A stretch of DNA of 54,220 nt, taken from positions 1 to 54,220 of the forward strand of contig JAITLV010000328.1 of NCBI GenBank assembly GCA_031277685.1, written 5' to 3'. Shown in pieces: positions 45,797-54,220 of this stretch. Position 1 is the first letter of the stretch; the number at the start of each line of letters is the position of its first letter. Position numbers and translations under genes: made by a program. The DNA is from Sphingobacterium sp. Its GTDB lineage: Bacteria; Bacteroidota; Bacteroidia; Sphingobacteriales; Sphingobacteriaceae. Below the pieces are notes generated by a model, which made no database searches, was not told the DNA's origin, and saw only the letters and a list, made by a program, of their open reading frames with translations.

Positions 45797-47416
45797 ATGA
45801 AAAAGAAAATTGCAAGCGCATATTTTATATGCATTGCTGCGGGAATTTTTGCTCAGGAAATTCTCTGGCAGAAAGACATCCAATCCTCTACTCAGGATTT
45901 TCTAAGCCAAGTGACGACAACGATTGATCAGCAGTATCTTGTTACGGGAAGCTCCATACAGAGTGACAAATTTCAACTGGAAAATAAACAAAACAACGGC
46001 TATGATTTCCATTTGGTGAAACTCAACCAACAGGGAGAACAGGCCTGGGAAAAATATTTCTCAGGAAATAATCATGATTATCTCTCTGCAACGGTATCTA
46101 CCCAGGATGGCGGATTTCTTGTAGCAGGAACTTCATATTCAGATAAAGGACTGGATAAGAAAGATGATTCCAAAGGCGGATCTGACATCTGGCTGATCCG
46201 AATCAATGAATTCGGGGATGAATTATGGCAGAAAACCATGGGAACCGCTTCAGATGAAGAAGCCAAAGCAGTCATTCAAACTACAGGGCTAGGATTTTTT
46301 GTTGCCGGAAATGTACAAAACTCCTTGAAAGGCTATGGTTCTAAAGATGTCTGGATCACAAGACTTGACAAAGAGGGAAAAGAACTCTCTCAATTGATAG
46401 TAGGGGGAAATGGTTTGGATGAACTAGAAAAAATGATTCCAACAAGAGATGGGGGAGCATTATTGGGAATTTATTCAAGGAGTTCCGAAGTTCTTGGTTC
46501 GGGATCTGCGACTACGCCTCGCGAAACTGCATCACCTTCTGAGCTTCGTACCTCGAATCCCGCATCTCGCATCGGAAAATCTACAGAAAATTTCGGTGAA
46601 GGCGACTACTGGATCGTAAAGCTGGATAAAAACGGAAAAATAGAATGGGAAAAGAGCTTTGGAGGGAAAGGAGATGATCATATCAGAACCCTGGCTCTAA
46701 CGTCAAACGGTTATATCATCGGTGGTGAATCCCGATCCGAAAGATCCGGCAACAAAACCGTGGGTATTGAAGAAGGAACAGACCTTTGGCTGATTGCATT
46801 GAATGAAAGAGGAGATGAGCAGTGGCAGAAATCCTACAATTTCAAAAACCGGGATATTCTGATGGGAATGAGTGTGATTCATTCTGCCGATGAAAAATCT
46901 TCAAAAGGAATCTTGTTAGGCGGTTATACCCAAGCCGAAGGAAGAATAGAAAAAGATGATGAGACCTTCTGGATGTTATATCTGGATGCAAATGGAAATG
47001 AGCAGTGGAGAAAGCATGTCGCTGGTGAATCCAGACAGAAAGAAGAGCGGCTTTCAGATTTGAAATTAAACAGAGATGGTTCTATTATGTTAGCCGGAAC
47101 CAGCGCCAAAGAATTAGGCAAAGAAAACTGGAAGATTGTAAAGCTGGGTGACAAGCAGGTGACTGATCTGATTGCCAAATATGACATCAAAATTTACCCA
47201 AACCCGATATCAGACTATGCTTATGTAGAAATCGGCTTTGATTTTAAAGAAGCTGATATTATGCTGTATGATATGAGCGGAAGACAGCTTCAGAGTTTAA
47301 AAACTAAGAACAGAGTGACTAAGATTGATACCCAGGCTTTGGTACAGGGAGCTTACTTAGTAACCATAAAAGCGGAAAATAATAAAACAGCGAATGCAAA
47401 ACTGATTAAAAAATAA
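45797..47416 (+). CDS. T9SS type A sorting-domain propeller protein, module B
   Basis: 539 residues, homologous along its length to the product at 41934. Signal peptide IASAYFICIAAGIFAQ; blades WLIRINEFGDELWQK, WIVKLDKNGKIEWEK, LWLIALNERGDEQWQK; T9SS type A sorting domain at the end (IKIYPNPISDYAYVEIG; LYDMSGRQLQSLKTKN; QGAYLVTIK). Residues 231-258 are an insertion relative to module A, encoded by a GC-rich repeat-like stretch. Starts module B; the RHS N-half gene follows after 12 bp. Likely exported by T9SS to the surface. Confidence 0.92.
   Translation: MKKKIASAYFICIAAGIFAQEILWQKDIQSSTQDFLSQVTTTIDQQYLVTGSSIQSDKFQLENKQNNGYDFHLVKLNQQGEQAWEKYFSGNNHDYLSATVSTQDGGFLVAGTSYSDKGLDKKDDSKGGSDIWLIRINEFGDELWQKTMGTASDEEAKAVIQTTGLGFFVAGNVQNSLKGYGSKDVWITRLDKEGKELSQLIVGGNGLDELEKMIPTRDGGALLGIYSRSSEVLGSGSATTPRETASPSELRTSNPASRIGKSTENFGEGDYWIVKLDKNGKIEWEKSFGGKGDDHIRTLALTSNGYIIGGESRSERSGNKTVGIEEGTDLWLIALNERGDEQWQKSYNFKNRDILMGMSVIHSADEKSSKGILLGGYTQAEGRIEKDDETFWMLYLDANGNEQWRKHVAGESRQKEERLSDLKLNRDGSIMLAGTSAKELGKENWKIVKLGDKQVTDLIAKYDIKIYPNPISDYAYVEIGFDFKEADIMLYDMSGRQLQSLKTKNRVTKIDTQALVQGAYLVTIKAENNKTANAKLIKK
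46487..46570 (+). repeat. 84-bp in-frame insertion made of degenerate heptanucleotides
   Basis: Compared with the module-A gene, 28 codons are inserted between RSS and IGKSTEN. The insert is GC-rich against its surroundings. At its end the units CGTACCT, CGAATCC, CGCATCT and CGCATCG follow without gaps (46547-46574). 84 is 12 x 7. Such heptamer units occur as spreading repeats in some bacteria. Here the reading frame happens to stay open, adding a Ser/Thr/Pro-rich loop to the protein. Confidence 0.55.
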
Positions 47417-47428
47417 AAAACATCAATC

Positions 47429-50248
47429 ATGAAAAAATATTTGGTAATACTGGCGTTATTAGCTGCCAGTATGCATTACTCGCAAATCGGAATAGGTAAC
47501 GACCCGGGCCCAAGGGGTATTTCCTCTCCATCAATGGCTTCCATAGCCAAGTATTCTGATATGCCGGTTTCGCTAGCTAGTGGAACCCCGGAGATCGGAA
47601 TTCCATTTCTTAATGTCCCTTTAGCAGATAAAGGCATTCAATATCCACTAAGTCTTAGCTATAATTTAGAAAACCTTTCTAAATCAAAAACAACCGGGGA
47701 TGTTGGCGCTGGATGGACATTTTTTGGAACGGGAGTAATTTTTAAAAAAATTATTAACGGATTGGACGAATGTTTTGACAGACCTGATCTGGCAGGCCAT
47801 GTTAATAATAATTTTGATGACTTGTATTATTATAATTTTCCGGGAGGTTCCGGAAGATTCAGAATAAAAAGAGATGTTGTCAATAATACATTTTCACTCG
47901 TTAATCTTACTCCCGACCATTTAAAAATTGAATATACCAGAGACAATACTAATCTCTCCACGTTTAAGGCGGATGGCTTTACCATTACTACAGACAATGG
48001 TTATAAATATCTCTTCAATGAGTTTGATTATGGACAACATAGGTGCGGAGTTTATATTAATGATCCGACATCTACCTATAAGCCGGCTTATTTTCTATCC
48101 AAAATCATCAGCCCTTTAGGGGTAGAAGTGGCCAGCATGGAGTATGATAAAAAATATGATGAGAATAACAACAACAAATACTGTAAACTGAAATCAATCA
48201 CCAGTCCGAATGGCGTGGTTCAATTAAATTATGTATACGATGAAGCGCTAAAAAAAACGGTTAATGACCCCTATTGCTTAAAGGGAATCACCTTAAAGAA
48301 CCTTGCCGGTGAAACTATTTATTCTTACGAACTTAATTATAGTATTGCTAACCAGCCTGAGAAAGTGGATGACAGAAAAAGAATGCTGAATTACGTAAGA
48401 AAAAATGATAAGAACGGACAGAAAATTGAACAAACCACTTTTATATATTCCGCATCAGGATGGTTAAATAAAGTCGTCTTTCCTACAGGTGGCACTACAG
48501 AATATAACTACGAGGACAATGAAAAGTTTTTTGATTATAATGATCCTGCTTATTTGGAGAGGTTAGATAGGTATGGTTTTGAACCAAAACTTCAATATGA
48601 ATATGCCAAATTTGGTACTGTATTTAGTACAGAGCAGAATCTGATACATAATTTTACTATTTCAGGGGATGCTGCAAAAGACAGAACGTATAAGTTATTT
48701 CTGCGGGTTGAAGATTATATCCATCCACCACATGAAGATGGGCCAGGCATTCCTGGCGATCCTAATTTTCCTTCTATTCCTATTCCTGTAAAGAATGATA
48801 TTACATTCAAATTAAAACGTGATAATGTAGAAATAAGATCAATAAAAGTTATTAATAACGATTATTCTGGAAAAGAGTATGAATTTACTAATTATCCGGG
48901 AAATTATACGCTGGAGATTATTCCTACTGGCGGAGCGAAAGGATCAGGCAGTTTTGCAATAAGAGACAGGGCTTTTAAACCTGGGCCTTATAGGAATGCT
49001 GCCCCGGCTACCGGGAGCAGAATTAAAAATATCAAATTCTACAAAAACAGCACTGACACAACTCCTGAACGTACTATTAGTTACGATTATGAATCATTTG
49101 ACCTTCCTAACAGTACTAGCGGCTATGAGTTTTATAATGAAGCAGATAGGTGGGATGTAATTAATCAAAAGTCAATTGTTTACAAGAATGTAAAAGTTTT
49201 TGAAACAGGAAAAGGCTACACTAAAAACAGGTTTTACACTGCTGACGATTTTCCTAAATATATTACTGGAGGCTCGCAGTATGATCCTACTTATTTCTGG
49301 CCATATTACAGGATAACAAAGCCTGGGTTACCTTTTAAAAAAGAGATCTACAGTGAGCAGAATATCCTTTTAGCTTCTGAAGAAACTAACTATGAATTGG
49401 ATTATTATTCAACAGATGAATATGCTTTGGCATCTGCTGACAATAAAATAAGTTCAAGGCCTGCTTATGTGAAAAAAACATCGAACAAGAGTACCGTTTA
49501 TTATCCAAATGGGAAAAAAATAGAAACCTCCTCTGAAACTCGATTTGACGGAACCAGTTTCAAACCGGTGTATTCTAAATCGATCGCAGATGATGATGTA
49601 ATGGAGAAATTCATGACTTATCCTGTAAATCTTCCGGAATACAGTCACCTTGAAGCAGCTTATATGACAGGGAGCCCGGTAATAGTAGAAGGTAAACAAA
49701 ATGGAAAAACCGTATCCAAAGCTATTACAAAATTCACTGCTCCTTCATTGCTACCTACTTCTATGGTAACGGTCAATGCACTTGGGGAAAGCAGAGAAGA
49801 TATGAAGATGGAAGTTTATGATAGCCAGGGGAATTTAATCCAGTATCGAAGGCTTAGCGGTTTACCTGTTACCTTGATCTACGGATATAACAAAACTCAG
49901 GTTATTGCCAAAATAGAGGGAGCAAATTTGGCACAAGTATCACCATATACTGCTGATATTATAGCAGCCTCCAACACTGACCAGAATACAACCAATGCTG
50001 AGCCTGCACTGATCCAGGCATTAGACCTTTTTAGAAAAAATCCTGCCCTTGCCAGCTATCCCATAACAACCTATACCTATGATCCGCTAATAGGTCTTAC
50101 CAGTATGACTTCTTCATCAGGAATGAAGGCTTTGTATGAGTATGACAGTGCTGGAAGGCTTAAAACCACAAAAAGGGTAGACCTGGATGCAAATGGAGCA
50201 GAAGTTTCTAAAAAAATAAGTGAATACCAATATAACTATAAACAATAA
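47429..50248 (+). CDS. RHS N-half protein, module B
   Basis: 939 residues, counterpart of the gene at 38671. Signal peptide MKKYLVILALLAASMHYSQ. The opening MPVSLASGTPEIGIPFLNVP followed by YPLSLSYNLENLSKSKTTGD and VGAGWTFFGTG is the same domain as in module A but diverged. Near the C-terminus are YGYNKTQVIAKIEG, TYTYDPLIGLTSMTSSSGMK and YEYDSAGRLKTTKRVD, with closing EYQYNYKQ. The segment 390-470 (VEDYIHPPHEDGPGIPGDPN) differs and has a Pro/Gly-rich loop. The stop overlaps the next start by one base (TAATG), so the halves are translationally coupled. Confidence 0.9.
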   Translation: MKKYLVILALLAASMHYSQIGIGNDPGPRGISSPSMASIAKYSDMPVSLASGTPEIGIPFLNVPLADKGIQYPLSLSYNLENLSKSKTTGDVGAGWTFFGTGVIFKKIINGLDECFDRPDLAGHVNNNFDDLYYYNFPGGSGRFRIKRDVVNNTFSLVNLTPDHLKIEYTRDNTNLSTFKADGFTITTDNGYKYLFNEFDYGQHRCGVYINDPTSTYKPAYFLSKIISPLGVEVASMEYDKKYDENNNNKYCKLKSITSPNGVVQLNYVYDEALKKTVNDPYCLKGITLKNLAGETIYSYELNYSIANQPEKVDDRKRMLNYVRKNDKNGQKIEQTTFIYSASGWLNKVVFPTGGTTEYNYEDNEKFFDYNDPAYLERLDRYGFEPKLQYEYAKFGTVFSTEQNLIHNFTISGDAAKDRTYKLFLRVEDYIHPPHEDGPGIPGDPNFPSIPIPVKNDITFKLKRDNVEIRSIKVINNDYSGKEYEFTNYPGNYTLEIIPTGGAKGSGSFAIRDRAFKPGPYRNAAPATGSRIKNIKFYKNSTDTTPERTISYDYESFDLPNSTSGYEFYNEADRWDVINQKSIVYKNVKVFETGKGYTKNRFYTADDFPKYITGGSQYDPTYFWPYYRITKPGLPFKKEIYSEQNILLASEETNYELDYYSTDEYALASADNKISSRPAYVKKTSNKSTVYYPNGKKIETSSETRFDGTSFKPVYSKSIADDDVMEKFMTYPVNLPEYSHLEAAYMTGSPVIVEGKQNGKTVSKAITKFTAPSLLPTSMVTVNALGESREDMKMEVYDSQGNLIQYRRLSGLPVTLIYGYNKTQVIAKIEGANLAQVSPYTADIIAASNTDQNTTNAEPALIQALDLFRKNPALASYPITTYTYDPLIGLTSMTSSSGMKALYEYDSAGRLKTTKRVDLDANGAEVSKKISEYQYNYKQ

Positions 50249-53200
50249 TGATAACCATGAAAAAGATTTTAAATATATTCGCAGTATTGTTTGTAGTCCT
50301 GTTTTCCGCACAGACAGGCCTTACCAATACAGAAAACTATACCTATGAGAAAACCTGTCTCAATGAAGACTGTTCCAGGAAATCTGAAAATGTTCAGTAT
50401 TTCGACAGTTGGGGAAAACTTGTACAGTCCATTGATATAAAGGGATCTCCTTCCGGAAAAGATGTTGTCTCCCATATAGAATATGATGCTTTTGGGCGGC
50501 ATGTGAAAAGTTTCCTTCCCGTTCCCCAGCCAGGTACCCAAGATGGATCAATCTATACTTCACCACTTTCTAATGCATCTACAATATATGGTGCTGAGAA
50601 AATCTATTCAGAAAGTATTCTGGAAGACTCACCACTTGACAAAATTTTACAGCAGGTACAACTGGGAAATGACTGGAGCGGTAAACCTGTCAAGTTTGGT
50701 TATGACATCAATTCCACAGCAGATGGGGTGAAGAAATTTTCAGTAACCACTTGGAAAGAAGGAGCTACAGATGCTGTTTTGAATGGAAGTGGAATATATA
50801 TAGAAGGAAAGTTACATAAAAGTTCTGTGACCGATGAAGACGGTAATACAACCATTCAGTTTAAAAATAATAGGGGGCAACTCGTCTTAGCCAGGAAAGT
50901 ACTTAATGCTTCAGAAAATGCCGATACTTATTATGTATATAATGAATATGGTCATCTTGCTTTTGTATTGCCTCCATTAGCCAGTGCAAGAGAGGATATT
51001 GCCACCAATGCCATTAAACAGGATGAACTTTGCTATCAATACCATTATGATGGGTGGAACAGGCTGGTAGAGAAGAAGGTTCCCGGAAAAGGTTGGGAAT
51101 ATATGGTGTATGATAAATCAGGCAGGATGATTCTGACGCAGGATGCCAATTTAAAATTGCAAGATAAATGGTTGTTTACTAAGTATGACCAGTTTTCAAG
51201 ACCTATTTACACTGGAATCCTGAATAGCCCAGCTGGAAGAATTCAGCAAGCAAATGCAATAGAAGCACATGGAACGAATTATGAAATAAGAAGTACTTCA
51301 AGTTGGAATAATTCAGGAATAGATGTTTTTTACACCAACAACAGTGCATATCCTACTGCTAATTTTAAACTGCTAAGTGTCAATTATTATGATACCTATC
51401 CAACTGGATCTCCAGTAATACCTTCTCAGATTATGAATCAGAAGGTATTGAATCAGTCTGGCCAAGGGAGCAATCAGAGAACAACACAAAGTTTTCCGGT
51501 AGCCTCTTTTGTTAAAAATATAGAGGATGACAACTGGACGAAAAGCTATAGCTGGTACGATACAGGTGGAAGTCTGATCGGTTTACAATCCATTAACCAT
51601 TTGGGCGGCTATACCCGTACTGAAACCGAGCTGGATTTTGCAGGTGTTGCTAAACAGACCAAAGTTTACCACAAAAGACTAAAAACGGATGCAGAAAAAG
51701 TAATTACTCAAAGCTTTACCTATGATATTCAGAACAGGCTGCTGGTACATAAACATAGAATTGATAACAATCCTGAAGAAATTCTGGCTCAGAACGAATA
51801 TAACGAACTTTCTCAGGTAAAAACCAAGAAAGTAGGAGGAACAGATATCGCTCAGCCGCTTCAGGTGATGGATTATACCTACAATATCAGAGGCTGGCTC
51901 ACCAGGATTAATGATCCGGCTAATCTTAATGGAAAATTATTCGGGTATGAGGTTAGATACAACAATCCGGTATATTCCAATATTGCAGACGGAAAATATA
52001 ATGGAACGATCACAGAAGTAGACTGGAAAAATGCTTCTGAGGATGTATTGAAAAGATACACCTATTCCTATGATGCCTTGAGCCGTTTGAAAGATGCGGT
52101 CTATACAGAACCTAACACAACCACTCCGTTTAATAATTACTATAATGAACATCTGACGTATGACCTGAACGGAAATATTGCCACATTGAAAAGGAATGCT
52201 TTTCCGGTCATGGGAAATACGGCTACCCAGGTAGATGATCTTGTATACGAATACTCCGGAAACCGATTAAACAGAGTGATCGAAAATGCATTGAATGAAA
52301 CAGGATATGAAGGCGGAAACAATCTTGTCACCTACGACCAGAACGGGAATATGAAGGATATGCTGGATAAAGGAATACAATCCATTGGGTATAACCTCCT
52401 GGATTTGCCTAACCAGCTTTCTGTAAAGGACTATTTTTCTAATGCCAATATCAATACGCTGTATAGTGCAGATGGAACAAAGCTGAGAAAAACAAAGCGC
52501 TCTATGCGCGAAGGAAAAGGATCTTTAGATATTACCAGCATAACGGATTATCTGGATGGTTTTCAATATCAGTATCAGGAAGGTGGAGAAATATGTATTC
52601 GTTGTAAGACGGAAGTAGCTTTTGAAGCCCAGGCGTATAAGAACATTACTAGCCCTATAAAGGTTACACCCGAATGGAAACTTGATTTTGTAGTTACTGC
52701 TGAAGGGTTCTACAGTTTCGCTGAAAACCGTTATATTTACCAGTACAAAGACCATCTTGGAAACACCAGGGTAAGTTTTACCAAAAACAGTACAGGCGCT
52801 CTTGAAGTCACAGATACCAATAACTATTATCCCTTCGGCTTAAACCATATTGGAAATTCTTTTCTGGCTACTTTAGGTAGTTATAATGCATACAAATATA
52901 ACGGTAAAGAAGTTCAGGAAACCGGGATGTATGATTATGGAGCAAGGATGTACATGCCTGATCTGGCAAGGTGGGGTGTTGTAGATGCCCTTGCGGAGCA
53001 AATGAGAAGGTATTCTCCTTATAATTATGCTTTTAATAACCCTGTCAACTATATAGATCCAGATGGGAATTCGCCAAGAAGTACATACGGAGAACATTCT
53101 GCCTTTAATGGAGATTATGACCCAAACAGTTCTTTGTCTGGATATAATGGAATGGGGGGAGCCCAAGGGATGTATTTTGCGAGTGATGCAGGCGGAGGTA

Positions 53201-54051
53201 TGGCGGGTAGTTCTGGTGATTTAACTGGAATGCTTACCAAAATGAAATACTTAGGTGGAAGCTGGGATAATATTGGCGGAAGCTTTTTAGATAGTAATGG
53301 TATCAATCTCGATTACTTTGGAAATTATAAAAGCCTTAATGTAAATTATGCGGAAGGCGGTATTGGAGAGCGTATCATTGAAATTCCTGAAGTTGTACTT
53401 TCTGGAAATAGTCCTTTAGTATGGGCACTACAGCTTCGAAACCATGTGAATGCTTTTATGCAAGGATGGAATGCTCAAAGTTTTCTTGAATGGAAAAAAA
53501 GTACTTGTGGGCATTGCTTTGATGGACCAATTCAGTATATTGGTGGTGCGGGAGATCCTGCCGGTTTTTTTGACATTGGAGGACAAGTTTTAAGTACATG
53601 GGAACCTAAAAATAGATATCTTGCAATGGCTGCCGGAATTGTGGGAGCTATAGCACTAAGAAAACCGGGGTTAGCTACAAAAGAAGCTACGGGCGCATAT
53701 TACTCTGTTGCTTATGAGATGAAATTAGCTGATAATTTGTACCCAGGTAAAAGTGGTTACATTCATTTTAAAACAGCAAATACAGCTCTGTCAAATGCTA
53801 TGAAATCAGATGCTAGATTTGCAGCCGGAATTTCGGACTTAGGTATAACAATCCCTAAATCTGCAACCGGAAATATTTTAGGAAAATCTCCTGCGAATTG
53901 GGTTTGGCATCATGATGTAGGGCAAGGAGTTATGCAGTTAGTTCCTAAATCACAACATCCAAGTATACCGGGCGGTATATTTTGGAAAACAATGCACCCT
54001 GATGGAAAAGGAGGAATGTCACTTTGGGGAGGAGGATATAAATCAAAATAA
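50248..54051 (+). CDS. RHS-repeat protein (C-half) with WHH/HNH-like nuclease tip, module B
   Basis: 1267 residues. Signal peptide KKILNIFAVLFVVLFSAQ, then the DUF6443-type start (TNTENYTYEKTCLNEDCSRK). RHS repeats include YHYDGWNRLVEKKVPGKGWE and YDLNGNIATLKRN. The core closes with YNGKEVQETGMYDYGARMYM, PDLARWGVVDALAE and NNPVNYIDPDGNSP near residues 880-940. The remaining ~330 residues are the variable region. The tip holds WVWHHDVGQGVMQLVPKSQH (near residue 1217), the WHH motif of HNH/Endo VII-superfamily toxins, and ends GGMSLWGGGYKSK. A DNase activity is expected from the motif. The body is clearly homologous to module A; the tip is unrelated. The putative immunity gene starts 18 bp later. 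Confidence 0.93.
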   Translation: MITMKKILNIFAVLFVVLFSAQTGLTNTENYTYEKTCLNEDCSRKSENVQYFDSWGKLVQSIDIKGSPSGKDVVSHIEYDAFGRHVKSFLPVPQPGTQDGSIYTSPLSNASTIYGAEKIYSESILEDSPLDKILQQVQLGNDWSGKPVKFGYDINSTADGVKKFSVTTWKEGATDAVLNGSGIYIEGKLHKSSVTDEDGNTTIQFKNNRGQLVLARKVLNASENADTYYVYNEYGHLAFVLPPLASAREDIATNAIKQDELCYQYHYDGWNRLVEKKVPGKGWEYMVYDKSGRMILTQDANLKLQDKWLFTKYDQFSRPIYTGILNSPAGRIQQANAIEAHGTNYEIRSTSSWNNSGIDVFYTNNSAYPTANFKLLSVNYYDTYPTGSPVIPSQIMNQKVLNQSGQGSNQRTTQSFPVASFVKNIEDDNWTKSYSWYDTGGSLIGLQSINHLGGYTRTETELDFAGVAKQTKVYHKRLKTDAEKVITQSFTYDIQNRLLVHKHRIDNNPEEILAQNEYNELSQVKTKKVGGTDIAQPLQVMDYTYNIRGWLTRINDPANLNGKLFGYEVRYNNPVYSNIADGKYNGTITEVDWKNASEDVLKRYTYSYDALSRLKDAVYTEPNTTTPFNNYYNEHLTYDLNGNIATLKRNAFPVMGNTATQVDDLVYEYSGNRLNRVIENALNETGYEGGNNLVTYDQNGNMKDMLDKGIQSIGYNLLDLPNQLSVKDYFSNANINTLYSADGTKLRKTKRSMREGKGSLDITSITDYLDGFQYQYQEGGEICIRCKTEVAFEAQAYKNITSPIKVTPEWKLDFVVTAEGFYSFAENRYIYQYKDHLGNTRVSFTKNSTGALEVTDTNNYYPFGLNHIGNSFLATLGSYNAYKYNGKEVQETGMYDYGARMYMPDLARWGVVDALAEQMRRYSPYNYAFNNPVNYIDPDGNSPRSTYGEHSAFNGDYDPNSSLSGYNGMGGAQGMYFASDAGGGMAGSSGDLTGMLTKMKYLGGSWDNIGGSFLDSNGINLDYFGNYKSLNVNYAEGGIGERIIEIPEVVLSGNSPLVWALQLRNHVNAFMQGWNAQSFLEWKKSTCGHCFDGPIQYIGGAGDPAGFFDIGGQVLSTWEPKNRYLAMAAGIVGAIALRKPGLATKEATGAYYSVAYEMKLADNLYPGKSGYIHFKTANTALSNAMKSDARFAAGISDLGITIPKSATGNILGKSPANWVWHHDVGQGVMQLVPKSQHPSIPGGIFWKTMHPDGKGGMSLWGGGYKSK

Positions 54052-54068
54052 ACTAAAAATAATAAAAT

Positions 54069-54220
54069 ATGAACTATGTAAATTTTATTGGTTATTTAAC
54101 TAATCTTAATGATCTTAATGACCTTTATAAAGAATTTAATGCAAATGTAGAATCGGAAGCCCTTATTGTTTGTCTTAAGGATTCGTTGGATCTGAATTCA
54201 GAGATAGAAATCTACGGAAT
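54069..54220 (+). CDS. Putative immunity protein of RHS module B, partial
   Basis: A new frame starts at ATG 54069, 17 bp after the RHS stop, and is open to the window end (50 codons): MNYVNFIGYLTNLNDLNDLY, then KEFNANVESEALIVCLKDSL. There is no signal peptide, unlike the candidate immunity of module A, which suits a nuclease acting in the cytoplasm. Family not recognised. The immunity role is inferred from position after the toxin tip. Confidence 0.6.
   Translation, partial: MNYVNFIGYLTNLNDLNDLYKEFNANVESEALIVCLKDSLDLNSEIEIYG

Noticed and set aside
1..54220. CRISPR arrays, rRNA genes, complete tRNAs, intact insertion sequences
   Set aside because: Looked for regularly spaced repeats, rRNA-like blocks, cloverleafs and transposase motifs with terminal inverted repeats; none seen apart from the tRNA fragment at 97-120.

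Overview
The window looks like an accessory region of a Flavobacteriia chromosome, most likely Chryseobacterium or a close relative. The base composition is AT-rich. Secreted proteins carry the Bacteroidota hallmarks: a T9SS type A C-terminal sorting domain, surface proteins of the 'VGIGT-TP ... KGLLLPR' style, RHS proteins split over two ORFs, and TAnnTTTG -7 promoter elements. Family assignments are from reading motifs only; nothing was searched.

Layout. (1) 1-400: the tail of a VOC-type gene, a terminator and a 3' tRNA fragment that looks like an attachment-site junction, the probable left edge of an island. (2) 409-16768: a glycosyltransferase, then a long, gene-poor, partly decayed stretch dominated by AraC-family regulators (seven intact-looking genes and one deletion remnant; an eighth intact one lies at 32238-33077) interleaved with secreted surface proteins, some broken. 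(3) 17065-21114: a CDF-like membrane transporter, a pair of small helix-turn-helix proteins and a frameshifted amidinotransferase-family gene. (4) 22056-27595: a compact seven-gene operon (LemA, three glycosyltransferase-like proteins, a membrane protein, a zinc-finger protein and a lipoprotein). (5) 28218-29032: a decayed divergent nitroreductase/HxlR pair with its palindromic operator still visible. (6) 29858-33077: a three-gene surface-protein operon facing an AraC gene. (7) 33562-54220: two divergent, homologous RHS modules, each ordered T9SS-sorted propeller protein, RHS N-half, RHS C-half with toxin tip, immunity gene. Between them are an XRE regulator and a dead copy of the propeller gene; beyond module A lies an orphan RHS C-terminal toxin cassette.

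How the parts may work together. The AraC genes repeatedly sit next to a secreted surface protein, usually tail-to-tail with a shared hairpin, suggesting a paralogous regulator/surface-protein couple. The RHS modules look like contact-dependent polymorphic toxin loci. Module A ends in an M91-like zinc metallopeptidase, module B in a WHH/HNH-like nuclease, and the orphan in a metzincin-like peptidase. Consistent co-encoding of a T9SS-sorted propeller protein suggests that surface display or export of the toxin depends on T9SS. The LemA/glycosyltransferase operon probably builds or modifies an envelope glycan; its product cannot be read from sequence.
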